The position numbers and the translations under genes are program-made. This document shows, in pieces, positions 45,017 to 53,969 of a DNA stretch of 64,000 bases. The DNA comes from Labrenzia sp. VG12. Its GTDB lineage: Bacteria; Pseudomonadota; Alphaproteobacteria; Rhizobiales; Stappiaceae. The notes under the pieces were generated by a model, which was not told where the DNA came from, ran no database searches, and worked only from the letters and a program-made list of their open reading frames with translations. How positions within the stretch are numbered: the stretch's first letter is position 1; each line of letters begins with the position of its first letter. The stretch covers positions 1,798,001 to 1,862,000 of the forward strand of contig NZ_CP022529.1 of assembly GCF_002237595.1 (NCBI RefSeq), written 5' to 3'.

Positions 45017-45526
45017 ATGTTTCTCCTCAGGACTGTTCTGTTCCTTCTTCTGGCCGCCGGCCTTGCCGCGCCGGTTTCAGCCAAGACCCTTGTTCTGGAA
45101 GAGTTCTTCAAGGGAAGAACCGTCGGCAAAGGGGTTTTTGAAAGCAGGATCGCCGGCGTCAATCGCCCCTTCACCGTGTATCTGAACGGCCAATGGGACC
45201 CCAAGACCTTCACGTTGCGACTGCGCGAGGACTTTGTCTATGACGACGGTGAAAGGGACACCAAGACATGGTTCTTCCAGAAGGTCGCCGATGGACGCTA
45301 TGTCGGCCAGCGATCGGATGTGATTGCTCCCGCCAATGTGCGCACCACATCTGACGGCGCGATCCGCTTCTCCTATATCGCGCAGCTGGAGACCGAGAAC
45401 GGCCCCTTGCTGCTGCGCTTCGACGACACGCTGGAACAGGTGAACCGCCGGACGGTGCGCAACACGGCCCGGGTGATGAAAGCCGGCTTCACCATCGGCA
45501 CTGTGGAACTCACCTTTACCAAATAG
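45017..45526 (+). CDS. Exported DUF3833-family protein
   Basis: A 169-residue protein with a signal sequence (MFLLRTVLFLLLAAGLAAPV, cleavage after VSA) and the DUF3833 pattern: LEEFFKGRTVGKGVF, FTVYLNGQWD, LREDFVYDDGERDTKTW. Many DUF3833 members are lipoproteins, but this one lacks a lipobox Cys. Function unknown; a lipocalin-like barrel is likely. Confidence 0.8.
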   Translation: MFLLRTVLFLLLAAGLAAPVSAKTLVLEEFFKGRTVGKGVFESRIAGVNRPFTVYLNGQWDPKTFTLRLREDFVYDDGERDTKTWFFQKVADGRYVGQRSDVIAPANVRTTSDGAIRFSYIAQLETENGPLLLRFDDTLEQVNRRTVRNTARVMKAGFTIGTVELTFTK

Positions 45527-45619
45527 CCGGGATCGAAAGGAAGCGATCGATCCTTCAACCTTGCCAGACGCGACAATCCTGCTTTTACTCCAGAGGCACG
45601 TTCACTTGGGAGGCTCCAG

Positions 45620-47092
45620 ATGGTGTCGCGTCTTTTCGCATTTCGCTTGTGCCTGTTGCTGATGGTCGGTCTGACCACGGCTTTCGCAGGACAACAGGCC
45701 CAGGCCATGGGCACCGGTCTTGCCGACGCCCTGGAAGACAAGTTGCGCGATCCCTTTACCGGCGACTTCGATGCCCTGATCGACCGGGGTTACATCAGGG
45801 TGCTGATCCCGTTTTCGAAAACCGGCTATTTCATCGACAAGGGCGTTCAGCGTGGCAGCGCCGTTGACCTGATGACGGAATTCGACAAGCACCTGCACAA
45901 GCTGCACGACAAGAAAGTAAACGAGGCGAAGATCGTCCTGATTCCGACCCCGCGCCATCGCCTGTTCTCCGACCTTTACGAAGGGCGCGGTGACCTGGCG
46001 CTCGGCAATCTGACCATCACCGATGAACGGCGGGAACTCGCCGACTTTTCCGATCCCCTTCTGACCGGTGTTCATGAAGTCCCGGTCACCCTGGACAGCG
46101 TGGCAGATCTCACCTCGCCGGACGCGCTGGCCGGCAAGTCTGTCACCGTGCGGCAATCCGCGTCTTACTATCAAAGCCTTCAGGATCTGAACAAATCGCT
46201 GCAGGCGGCCGGCAAGGATCCGATGAAAATCACCACGGCCGACGAAAAGCTGGAAGATGACGACCTCCTGGAAATGGTCTCCGCCGGGGCTCTTCCCATG
46301 GTGATTGTCGACCAGCACAAGGCCGAACTCTGGCTACAGGTTCTGGACGGGTTGAAAATGCATCCGGCGGCATCGGTGCGCACGGATGGTGAAATCGCGA
46401 TCGCCGTCAGAAAAGACGCACCGACCCTTCTGAAGGAGGTCAACGGCTTTGCCGCCACGGTGAAAAAAGGGACCCTTCTCGGCAACATCCTGTTCAAGCG
46501 GTATCTGAAGGAAGCGACCTATCTGAAGGACATGCGCGACGCGCATTACAAGAGCGCCCTAGACGAGCTGCAGACCGTCTTCCGGAAATACGGCACGGAA
46601 TACGAGATCGACTGGTTGCTGATTGCCGCCCAAAGCTATCAGGAATCCAGGTTCGATCCCAAGGCCCGCAGCCGCGCCGGAGCAGTCGGTCTCATGCAGA
46701 TCAAGCCTGCGACTGCGGCCGGCAATCCGATCAACATCAAGGGCATCGACAAGGATCCGGACAAGAATGTTCATGCCGGCGTCAAATATCTGCGTTTTCT
46801 CGCCGATCACTATTTTGCGGAGCTGAAGCCCAAGGAGGCCAACCAGACCTTCTTTGCGCTGGCGGCCTATAATGCCGGTCCGAGCCGCTTCGAGCGGATG
46901 CGCGAAAAAGCGAAAAAACACGGCTACGATCCGGATAAATGGTTCGGCAATGTCGAATGGATCGTCGCCTCTGAAATCGGCCGGGAACCGGTCGACTATG
47001 TCGGCAACATCTATCAGTACTACGTCGTTTTCTCGCAGGAGCAGCAACGCCGCGAGGCTGATGCCGCCGCAAAGGCAACGGCACAGCAGTAA
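45620..47092 (+). CDS. MltF-like lytic transglycosylase with substrate-binding domain
   Basis: A 490-residue exported protein. The signal sequence (FRLCLLLMVGLTTAFA, cleavage near AQA) is followed by a family 3 solute-binding-type domain (about residues 45-290; VLIPFSKTGYFIDKGVQRG, GDLALGNLTITDERR) and an SLT lysozyme-like domain (about 325-470). The catalytic Glu is in SYQESRFDPKARSRAGAVG, followed by LMQIKPATA and FALAAYNAGPSRFERM. In E. coli MltF this regulatory domain senses muropeptides. It cleaves the glycan strand of peptidoglycan. Confidence 0.9.
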   Translation: MVSRLFAFRLCLLLMVGLTTAFAGQQAQAMGTGLADALEDKLRDPFTGDFDALIDRGYIRVLIPFSKTGYFIDKGVQRGSAVDLMTEFDKHLHKLHDKKVNEAKIVLIPTPRHRLFSDLYEGRGDLALGNLTITDERRELADFSDPLLTGVHEVPVTLDSVADLTSPDALAGKSVTVRQSASYYQSLQDLNKSLQAAGKDPMKITTADEKLEDDDLLEMVSAGALPMVIVDQHKAELWLQVLDGLKMHPAASVRTDGEIAIAVRKDAPTLLKEVNGFAATVKKGTLLGNILFKRYLKEATYLKDMRDAHYKSALDELQTVFRKYGTEYEIDWLLIAAQSYQESRFDPKARSRAGAVGLMQIKPATAAGNPINIKGIDKDPDKNVHAGVKYLRFLADHYFAELKPKEANQTFFALAAYNAGPSRFERMREKAKKHGYDPDKWFGNVEWIVASEIGREPVDYVGNIYQYYVVFSQEQQRREADAAAKATAQQ

Positions 47093-47105
47093 CCTCCACG
47101 TTCGG

Positions 47106-47687
47106 CTAGGCGGCCTTGCGACCGAGTGTGCCGGCGCGGTTCATCATCGCCGCCCGGTCCTTGTCCGTTGAACCACGAATGGGTGAGAACATGTGGTAGC
47201 CGACCGGCTTCAGCCCGCAGAAATTGAGGATCTGCTTTTCAAGCTGCTTCCGGGATCCTGCCCCGTAGATCCAGCGATAGAACCATCCGGGCGTGTCCGA
47301 GGTGACCAGCACCCGGGACGTCCGCCCCTTGAGCAGCTTTTCCGGCAACGGCTTGCCTTCGACATACTGGAACGCTGTCCCGGGCAATAACACCCGGTCA
47401 AACAGGCCCTTCAGTTTGGCCGGCAGCCCGCCCCACCAGAGCGGGTGGGCCAGGACAAAGTGTTCGCACCACAGGATGTCCTGCCAGAGCGCTTCCAGAT
47501 CCGGCTCCAGCGGTTTGGCATCCTTGAAACCGGACTGTCCGAAATCCGGATCGAAGTGCATGGCAGACAGGTGCCTCATTCTCACCTCCTGTCCGGCCTG
47601 AGCCGCATTGTCGGCAAAGTTCTGCGCCAAAGCTCCACAAAAGGATCCATCGGCCGGATGTCCGTCAAGAACGAGTATGCGTTTCAT
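47106..47687 (-). CDS. Flavodoxin-fold NAD(P)H:quinone oxidoreductase-like protein
   Basis: A 193-residue flavodoxin_2 protein of the MdaB/KefF/NQO type: KRILVLDGHPADGSFCGALA at the FMN-binding N-terminus and FVLAHPLWWGGLPAKLKGLF around the flavin. It probably performs two-electron reduction of quinones or related electrophiles. The ATG at 47687 has GGAAA at suitable distance; an in-frame ATG at 47699 is too close to AGG. It diverges from a tetR gene with operators over both promoters, so induction by an electrophile is likely. Confidence 0.87.
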   Translation of the reverse strand: MKRILVLDGHPADGSFCGALAQNFADNAAQAGQEVRMRHLSAMHFDPDFGQSGFKDAKPLEPDLEALWQDILWCEHFVLAHPLWWGGLPAKLKGLFDRVLLPGTAFQYVEGKPLPEKLLKGRTSRVLVTSDTPGWFYRWIYGAGSRKQLEKQILNFCGLKPVGYHMFSPIRGSTDKDRAAMMNRAGTLGRKAA

Positions 47688-47724
47688 CTGTGTTTCCATA
47701 CCTGGTTACGCCATCAGTCAAAAA

Positions 47725-47789
47725 TTGACCACGGTCATTTTTTGACGGCGTTATAGAGATGGGTCAAGATATTTTTTGACCGCGGTCAA
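47725..47789. promoter_or_regulatory. Two TetR operator copies between oxidoreductase and tetR
   Basis: TTGACC-AC-GGTCAT (47725-47738) and the perfect palindrome TTGACC-GC-GGTCAA (47776-47789) share the core TTGACCrCGGTCA with AT-rich flanks and are 51 bp apart centre to centre. One lies 38 bp from the oxidoreductase start, the other 16 bp from tetR. Extra half-sites (GTCAA and TTGAC at 47717-47721, 47741-47745 and 47763-47766) flank them. Confidence 0.75.
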
Positions 47790-47804
47790 TTTTAATGAGG
47801 AAAC

Positions 47805-48428
47805 ATGACACGCAAACCACAGCAGCGCAGCATTGCCACCCGCGCCCGCGTGTTGACCGCGGCCCGTGACCTCAGCCAGAAACACGGCCTGGAACTTGTC
47901 ACCGCCGACGCGGTGGCAAGGGAAGCGGGCGTGGCCAAGGGCACGGTCTTTTCCCATTTCGGCGACATGGATGGCTTGCTGTCCTACGTGTTGCTGGATC
48001 GCTTGAATGCCCTGCGCGCTGCAAACGCGGCAGAAGCGGCAGAAAGCAGCGACCTGCAGGACCCGGTCGGTCTTCTGATGCGGCGCATGATGGCCCTGAT
48101 CGCGGTGATCACCGACAGCCCGACAATCTTGCGCCTGTTTCTCGACAATATCGGTGTGACCAAGCCACATTGCGCCGAAGCCTTCGTCGAAACACTGGAC
48201 GGTCTCGACAAGGATCTTGCGACCTTTCTTGAAGCCTGGCAGCAAACCGGCACGCTGAAACCCGCTTTGCGGCGGGACAGGTCTGCTGCCGAACTGACAG
48301 ACGGACTGATCGCCTTCATGATCCACGGCGCCATTTTGCTGAAGAGCCATCAACTGACCGACAGAACGGCACTGGAAGAGCGGTTGCGGCGGCACGTCGA
48401 AGCGTTTCTGCTGACGGAAAAGGGCTAG
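47805..48428 (+). CDS. TetR-family regulator
   Basis: A 207-residue TetR-type repressor. The N-terminal helix-turn-helix (VTADAVAREAGVAKGTVFSHF, about residues 32-52) is clear; the rest is the helical ligand-binding and dimerisation domain. ATG 47805 follows GAGGAAAC. It diverges from the oxidoreductase gene, and the two palindromes suggest repression of that gene and of itself. Ligand unknown. Confidence 0.9.
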   Translation: MTRKPQQRSIATRARVLTAARDLSQKHGLELVTADAVAREAGVAKGTVFSHFGDMDGLLSYVLLDRLNALRAANAAEAAESSDLQDPVGLLMRRMMALIAVITDSPTILRLFLDNIGVTKPHCAEAFVETLDGLDKDLATFLEAWQQTGTLKPALRRDRSAAELTDGLIAFMIHGAILLKSHQLTDRTALEERLRRHVEAFLLTEKG

Positions 48429-48449
48429 GTCAGGCCCGAGGCCAGCGGA

Positions 48450-49259
48450 TCACGGCATCGACAACGGGATGATCGTGCGGCCGTCGATATTGATCTTGTC
48501 CGGATCGTAAACATCCGGATTGGCCCGCTTGAGGATCTCAAGCAACGTCCCGTCCTGCTCAGCCTGTTTCAGGGCCTGGGTCAGGAGCGCATGCAGCTCG
48601 GCATTCTCTTTCGTGACATAGAACCGGAAGTCATTGGCATAGACGAGACCAAGATGCGGTTCGATCAGCAGGTCGGGATGCAGGGCGGCTTCGCCGGCAA
48701 TCTCCGTGATCCCGCGCGGGAAATAGTCGACCCCTCGCCCCCCAAGGGCAATGAGGTGATAGATCTCGGGGTTCCAGACCCCCTTGAATTCCTGCAGTTT
48801 CAGGTCGTTCTGCTGCCAGACATCAACGTCGTTCCAGCCGGCGCCGAGCGCGGCAACGGTACCAATGGCCTGGAATTCCTCAAGGGAGGCAACGCCCTTG
48901 TAGAGATCCCGGTCCCTGGGGTGGATCAGCATGACCCGATAGCCCTTCAGCCCATCGGTGATGTCGACATCCACCTCCAGATATTCCTGTTTCAGATCCG
49001 GGCTCTCGCCCCGCCAGATCAGGTCCAGCCCGTCGCCGGTCTCGAACAGCTTCATTTGACGAGCCATGTTGAAATCAGCGTCAATCCGCTCAAATTCAAC
49101 CTGCCGACCGGTTTTCTCAAGGGCGCTGGTGACCAGTTCGACGACATAGTCCGTTGTGCTGACGTCGGGAACACGCAACTTGATTGTTTCTGCCAGTGCA
49201 GGCGGCTGCCAGAGGACCAGGGCCGTTGCGAAGATAACCGCCAACACGCCGTTCAGCAT
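48450..49259 (-). CDS. Family 3 solute-binding domain protein, orphan
   Basis: A 269-residue exported protein (signal MLNGVLAVIFATALVLWQPP, cleavage after ALA) with a polar-amino-acid-type binding fold: IKLRVPDVSTTDYVVELVTS, VYANDFRFYVTKENAELHAL and LEILKRANPDVYD. Start 49259 has AGAGGTGG upstream; the frame is open to 49349. No permease genes adjoin it. Alone it could be a receptor or a stress-related periplasmic protein; its similarity to real amino-acid binders is moderate. Confidence 0.8.
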   Translation of the reverse strand: MLNGVLAVIFATALVLWQPPALAETIKLRVPDVSTTDYVVELVTSALEKTGRQVEFERIDADFNMARQMKLFETGDGLDLIWRGESPDLKQEYLEVDVDITDGLKGYRVMLIHPRDRDLYKGVASLEEFQAIGTVAALGAGWNDVDVWQQNDLKLQEFKGVWNPEIYHLIALGGRGVDYFPRGITEIAGEAALHPDLLIEPHLGLVYANDFRFYVTKENAELHALLTQALKQAEQDGTLLEILKRANPDVYDPDKINIDGRTIIPLSMP

Positions 49260-49400
49260 GAACCACCTCTTCCGAAAGCCACATGACAACCCAACTTTCC
49301 GTAAGGTTAGCTGAAAACCGTCACATTGGCGATCAACGCCTCCGGGCAAGTCTGCTCGCGCACCACTGCAAAACGAACCAGGGTGTTCATGGACAAGCCT

Positions 49401-49883
49401 TCAGCGAGACTGGTCCGGTTCTTCGCCAGGCCAGGAAACCACATGGTTTTCATAGTCTTCCAGCGCCATGCCGTCCTCGGGAACCGTCTTGCCCCGAACG
49501 GAAATGCCTGCCTGATGGACCGTCTCAGGGTCTCCTGAAACCAGCGGATGCCACCAGTAAAGGTCCCTGCCCTCGGACACGAGGCGATAGCCACAGGTCG
49601 GCGGCAACCACGTGAGTGTCCTGACTTCTGCAGGTGTCAGCTGGATGCAGTCCGGTACGGTCGCGGCCCGGTTTTCATAGTCCCGGCACCGGCAGCTGTC
49701 GCCATCCAGAAGTGTGCAGGCAACGTCTGTCCAGACGATCTCGCCTGTATCCCAGTCTTCCAGCTTGTTCAGACAGCAGCGGGCGCAGCCGTCGCACAGG
49801 CTCTCCCATTCAGATCCGCTCATGTCCTCAAGCGATTTTGTTTTCCAGAACGGAAGGTCGCCCGCAATGTCGTTCGCGCTCAT
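49401..49883 (-). CDS. YcgN-family cysteine-cluster protein (UPF0260)
   Basis: A 160-residue protein of the YcgN/UPF0260 family with the cysteine pattern CDGCARCCLNKLED (about residues 30-43), then CTLLDGDSCRCRDYENR and DCIQLTP. The family is thought to bind zinc or an iron-sulfur cluster. Function unknown. 49260-49400 upstream of the solute-binding gene and 49884-50100 hold no further genes. Confidence 0.9.
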   Translation of the reverse strand: MSANDIAGDLPFWKTKSLEDMSGSEWESLCDGCARCCLNKLEDWDTGEIVWTDVACTLLDGDSCRCRDYENRAATVPDCIQLTPAEVRTLTWLPPTCGYRLVSEGRDLYWWHPLVSGDPETVHQAGISVRGKTVPEDGMALEDYENHVVSWPGEEPDQSR

Positions 49884-50100
49884 GCCTGATGGTGCCTTTT
49901 GGGTGCCGCGGTTTTCCGGCGCCTAGCACGCCGGAGAGGAGCCGGCAAGCAACGGGCACGCAATAGTGTTTGAAAAGCAAGCATTTTCTAAGGAAAATCG
50001 GTAAACTGGAATCACGACGACGCGGCAATCGGCCTGTTTTCCAATTCCGGAATAACGGCTAACGTGACCTTAGCGAGTTTGACCCGGAGACCCTGTTCGC

Positions 50101-52332
50101 GTGAAGAACGAAGTGAACTCAGACAAGACCGACCCGATCGGCGAAACGGCAGGCAAGACTGCGGGCCGAACGGCGGAAGAACCGCCCCGCAAGCGGCACC
50201 GGATCCGTCGGTTCTTTCTGGCGATAGACGCCTTTGTCGATACGGCGCTCTGGAAGAGCGGCTCGGCCATCCGCCGTGTCTTTGAAAGCTATGACGCGTT
50301 TTTGCGGCGTTTCCGCGCCAAGGGAATCTGGCGGATGCTCGCCGAAGTGTCTTCGGAGGGGCTGACCTATGGCCTGGCCGGCTTCATCGTCGTGCTGGCC
50401 TTTGCCCAACCGGCCTTCGAGGCCACACGCTATGCGGACTGGAAGACGACGGACGATTTCGCGGTCACCTTCCTGGATCGCTTCGGCAAGGAAATCGGCC
50501 GACGCGGTATCGTTCTCAATGACAGTGTCCCGCTTGAAGAGATCCCGGATTCCATGATCAAGGCCACGCTGGCCACGGAAGACAGGCGTTTTTTCAGCCA
50601 TTTCGGCATCGACTTTGTCGGCACGTTTCGTGCGATGGTGGAAAACGCCCGCGCAGGCGGCGTGGTCCAGGGGGGCTCCACCCTCACCCAGCAGCTGGCC
50701 AAGAACCTTTTCCTGACCAATGAGCGCAGCCTCAGCCGCAAGATCAAGGAAGCCTACCTGGCGCTCTGGCTCGAGGCAAACCTCAGCAAACAGGAAATCC
50801 TGAAGCTCTATCTCGACCGCGCCTATATGGGCGGTGGCGTCTTCGGCGTGACAGCCGCATCCGAATTTTACTTCAACAAGAATGTCCGTGAGCTGACGCT
50901 TGCCGAAAGCGCCATGCTTGCAGGCCTTTTCAAGGCGCCGGGCAAATATGCCCCCCACATCAATCTGCCCGCGGCGCGCGCACGTGCCAACGAGGTGCTG
51001 ACCAACATGGTCCAGGCCAGCCTGCTGACTGAAGGCCAGGTGATCGGAGCCAGGCGCAACCCGGCGCTGGCCGTCGACCGATCCCAGGAGCAACTGCCGG
51101 AATATTTCCTCGACTGGGCGCTGGACGAGGTCAAGAAACTGGCCCGGCGCAATCCGGCCATGGCGCGGGACCGCATCGTCACCGTGCGCACCACGCTCGA
51201 CCCGGCCCTGCAGCGCCAGGCGGACCTGGCAGTTGAAACGATCCTGCGCGAAAACGGCAAGCTGCGCGACGCCAACGAGGCGGCCCTGGTCTCCATGGTT
51301 CCGGACGGTGCCGTCGTCGCCATGGTCGGTGGCCGGTCCTATGGCGAAAGCCAGTTCAACCGGGCCGTCAATGCCTTGCGCCAGCCCGGCTCCTCGTTCA
51401 AGCCCTTCGTCTACATGACCGCCTTCATGAACGGCTATGAACCCTCCAGCATCGTGCCGGACCGGCCGGTCTGGATCGGTAACTGGTCGCCGAAGAACTA
51501 CAACAGGAGCTACCGAGGGCCGGTCACGCTGAAACTCGCGCTGACCAAGTCGATCAACACCATTCCCGTGCGCCTGTCGCTGGATTTCGGCCGTGACAAG
51601 ATCATCGAGACGGCTTACGCGATGGGGCTGACCCACGAGCTTGAAAACTCCATCTCGCTGCCGATCGGATCGTCCGAGGTCTCTGTGATCGACATGGCCG
51701 CAGCCTATTCCACCTTTGCCAATGGCGGCTTCAAGGCCCCCGCCTATGCGATCCTGGAAGTGAAGAACAGCAACGGCAAGGTGCTCTACAGGCATGGCAC
51801 AGACAGCCCGGAGCAGATCCGCGTGCTACCGGAAGAAAAGGTTCATCAGATCAACGATATCCTGGTCAATGTGGTGGAAGCCGGCACGGCTCGCCGGGCC
51901 CGGATAGACGGTGTTGTCGCCGCCGGCAAGACCGGCACGACCAACGCCTATCGGGATGCCTGGTTTGTCGGCTACACCGGCAACTTCACCACCGCCGTCT
52001 GGTTCGGCAATGACGATTTCTCATCCACCCGGCGAGTGACCGGCGGCAGCCTGCCCGCCATGACCTGGCAGAAATACATGGCCTTTGCCCATAATGGCAT
52101 CGAACTGGCGCGCATGCCGGGCGTTGAGGCAGAAAGCCTGCCGCGCCTTGCGCGCTCTGCCCCTGCCCAACTGGCAGACAGGCAGTCAGACACGGCTCAG
52201 CCCAGGGTACTCAAACGACGCACACAGTCTCTGCTGCTCAGGATCGGCCGCGATCTGCGCCGTCTGATGGGCCAGCAAAGTGCCAGCGCAGTGCCTGCAA
52301 GTGAACCGGCCGAAACCGTGGCGGTGCAATGA
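50101..52332 (+). CDS. Class A penicillin-binding protein (PBP1A/1F type)
   Basis: A 743-residue bifunctional peptidoglycan synthase. A cytoplasmic tail and a membrane segment (about residues 85-105, GLAGFIVVLAFAQPAF) precede the glycosyltransferase domain (about 140-315; ATEDRRFFSHFGID, GGSTLTQQLAKN, LYLDRAYMGGGVFG). The transpeptidase domain follows (about 410-690) with SxxK in GSSFKPF (near 430), SxN in KSINT and KTG in AGKTGTTNAY (near 610). All catalytic motifs are intact. The best-fitting start is GTG 50101 but the ribosome site is poor. Its last bases overlap the DUF1214 gene (ATGA). Confidence 0.95.
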   Translation: MKNEVNSDKTDPIGETAGKTAGRTAEEPPRKRHRIRRFFLAIDAFVDTALWKSGSAIRRVFESYDAFLRRFRAKGIWRMLAEVSSEGLTYGLAGFIVVLAFAQPAFEATRYADWKTTDDFAVTFLDRFGKEIGRRGIVLNDSVPLEEIPDSMIKATLATEDRRFFSHFGIDFVGTFRAMVENARAGGVVQGGSTLTQQLAKNLFLTNERSLSRKIKEAYLALWLEANLSKQEILKLYLDRAYMGGGVFGVTAASEFYFNKNVRELTLAESAMLAGLFKAPGKYAPHINLPAARARANEVLTNMVQASLLTEGQVIGARRNPALAVDRSQEQLPEYFLDWALDEVKKLARRNPAMARDRIVTVRTTLDPALQRQADLAVETILRENGKLRDANEAALVSMVPDGAVVAMVGGRSYGESQFNRAVNALRQPGSSFKPFVYMTAFMNGYEPSSIVPDRPVWIGNWSPKNYNRSYRGPVTLKLALTKSINTIPVRLSLDFGRDKIIETAYAMGLTHELENSISLPIGSSEVSVIDMAAAYSTFANGGFKAPAYAILEVKNSNGKVLYRHGTDSPEQIRVLPEEKVHQINDILVNVVEAGTARRARIDGVVAAGKTGTTNAYRDAWFVGYTGNFTTAVWFGNDDFSSTRRVTGGSLPAMTWQKYMAFAHNGIELARMPGVEAESLPRLARSAPAQLADRQSDTAQPRVLKRRTQSLLLRIGRDLRRLMGQQSASAVPASEPAETVAVQ

Positions 52333-53012
52333 GCGACACGTCTTTCCGTCCATCGCCGCATGGCGAGGCCGACTGGTACGAAACCCGTCTGCCGCGCATC
52401 ATTCGTCCGCACCGTGGCCACCCCTTGCGGACCCTCGCGACGGTAACGACTGTCGTGGTCCTGGCCGCGTTGATCGGCATCAGTTCCGCCTATCTGATCA
52501 TCGAACGCGAAGAGCCGCTGAATGCGGAAACCATCGGCCCCTGGCGCGCCTATCCCAAGGCGGGAACGGCAAGTGCAGATCCCTATTCCGTTGCGATCTA
52601 CACCCGCGGCGCCGTCATTCCTTTGGCGTCCGGCGAAGGATTGGCGCTGGTTGCACGCGAAGACAGCCGGGGCCACCTGCTCGATCCGACCTGCGTCTAT
52701 CGCATTGCCGGCCAGACACCTTCCGCGCGCCTCTGGACACTGACGGCGGTAAACGGGCACGGGCGTCTCGTGGAAACCCTGTCGGGGCGCGCCAATCTGG
52801 CAAGCAACAACCTTTTGCGGGCTCCGGACGGCAGTTTCGAGATCATGGCCGCCCGCAGCCCTCATTCAGGAAACTGGTTGCCACTGGCAGCCAATGCAAA
52901 AGCCAGCGACGGCCTTCGCTTTGTCCTGCGGCTCTATGATGCGCCGGTCACGACCGGCGCCGCGCTGGACGGTGTCAGCATGCCGGTGATCGACAGGCAG
53001 GGCTGCCCATGA
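52329..53012 (+). CDS. Membrane-anchored DUF1214 protein
   Basis: A 227-residue protein. One membrane segment (about residues 37-58, TVTTVVVLAALIGISSAYLI) leads into a periplasmic DUF1214 domain with GPWRAYPKAGTASADPYSVA, CVYRIAGQTPSARLWTLT and FEIMAARSPHSGNWLPLA. Its start overlaps the PBP gene and its stop overlaps the DUF1254 gene, so the three are translationally coupled. The coupling implies an envelope role linked with the PBP (inference). Confidence 0.85.
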   Translation: MSDTSFRPSPHGEADWYETRLPRIIRPHRGHPLRTLATVTTVVVLAALIGISSAYLIIEREEPLNAETIGPWRAYPKAGTASADPYSVAIYTRGAVIPLASGEGLALVAREDSRGHLLDPTCVYRIAGQTPSARLWTLTAVNGHGRLVETLSGRANLASNNLLRAPDGSFEIMAARSPHSGNWLPLAANAKASDGLRFVLRLYDAPVTTGAALDGVSMPVIDRQGCP

Positions 53013-53569
53013 CCCTGTCACCGCGTTTTTCCCTGACCGTCGGACTATTGGCCACGCTGTGTCTGGCTGCGATCATTCACATTCTTGTGGTGCTGAGCAT
53101 ACCGCACAATGTCCAGCACAGTGCTTACGACAATGTCGCCGCACACGGTCCCGACAGGCAGTTCAATCTGCTTCCCGATGTTAACCCCGGCGCGGAAGCG
53201 CTGCCCGATCTCGATCCAGCGATGAAACATGCGACCTGCCGTTTTCAGTTGAGCGAGGGGCCGGTCCTGTTTGACGCCAGCATCCCGGTGCCATTCTGGT
53301 CGATCGGTCTCTTCAACGCGGCCGGTGAAGCCGTCTACAGTCTCAACAACCGCACCGCCGGGGCCGAACGCCTTTCCATGCTGGTCCTGACAACGGAGCA
53401 GCTCTCAATCCTGCGCGAAAACCCTCCTGAGAACCTGGAGGACCTGATTGTCATCGAAACGGAGGAGCCGATCAGCGGTTTTGCCCTGCTGCGCGCCTAT
53501 GTTCCGCACCCCACACGCGCTGGCACCGTTGATCGGGCTCTGAAAGCGGCGAGTTGCAGGGGAATATGA
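53009..53569 (+). CDS. Membrane-anchored DUF1254 protein
   Basis: A 186-residue protein: one N-terminal membrane segment (about residues 8-30), then a short DUF1254-type periplasmic domain with PVPFWSIGLFNAAGEAVYSL and NRTAG. DUF1214 and DUF1254 are usually found together, sometimes fused; here they are separate, overlapping genes behind a PBP. Biochemical function unknown. Confidence 0.82.
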   Translation: MTLSPRFSLTVGLLATLCLAAIIHILVVLSIPHNVQHSAYDNVAAHGPDRQFNLLPDVNPGAEALPDLDPAMKHATCRFQLSEGPVLFDASIPVPFWSIGLFNAAGEAVYSLNNRTAGAERLSMLVLTTEQLSILRENPPENLEDLIVIETEEPISGFALLRAYVPHPTRAGTVDRALKAASCRGI

Positions 53570-53629
53570 GGGCGACACCTCTTCAAACACCGCCCCCAGC
53601 TTCGATGTGAGAGGTCCTCAACCCGGCGC

Positions 53630-53941
53630 ATGGACACAGACTACAGACTTTATGCCGCCGGAGCGGTGCTGCACTTTCTGCCCTTTGTTCTGGGTTTCGC
53701 CGTCGGTCGATTCGACACGGTCATTCACGAAAAACGAACGCTGCTCAGCCGGGTTTGCCAGGTGTTCACCGGCTCCCTCCTGGCCTGGATCGCGCTTTCC
53801 TTCGTTTTTCCGAAAAGCTTCTTCACCATCGTTTACGAGGTGCTGCTGATAATCGAGATGCTGTCCTTCGGCCTGTTCTATGCCAGCTTCGCGGCCATTG
53901 CCTATTTTGCCGGACGAGCATCAGGACGAGACTACTTGTGA
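53630..53941 (+). CDS. Small three-helix membrane protein
   Basis: A 103-residue hydrophobic protein with three or four membrane segments (LYAAGAVLHFLPFVLGFAVG, VFTGSLLAWIALSFVF, VYEVLLIIEMLSFGLFYASF) and a short positive tail. No family is recognised. Hydrophobic pattern and codon usage support it as real. It follows the DUF1254 gene by 60 bp and could be the last gene of that operon. Confidence 0.6.
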   Translation: MDTDYRLYAAGAVLHFLPFVLGFAVGRFDTVIHEKRTLLSRVCQVFTGSLLAWIALSFVFPKSFFTIVYEVLLIIEMLSFGLFYASFAAIAYFAGRASGRDYL

Positions 53942-53969
53942 ACGCAAAGCCCGCGGGCATCGCCGGACC

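Noticed and set aside
50119..51795. 558-codon open frame antisense to the penicillin-binding protein gene
   Set aside because: Shadow of a strongly conserved gene; no motifs and no ribosome site.
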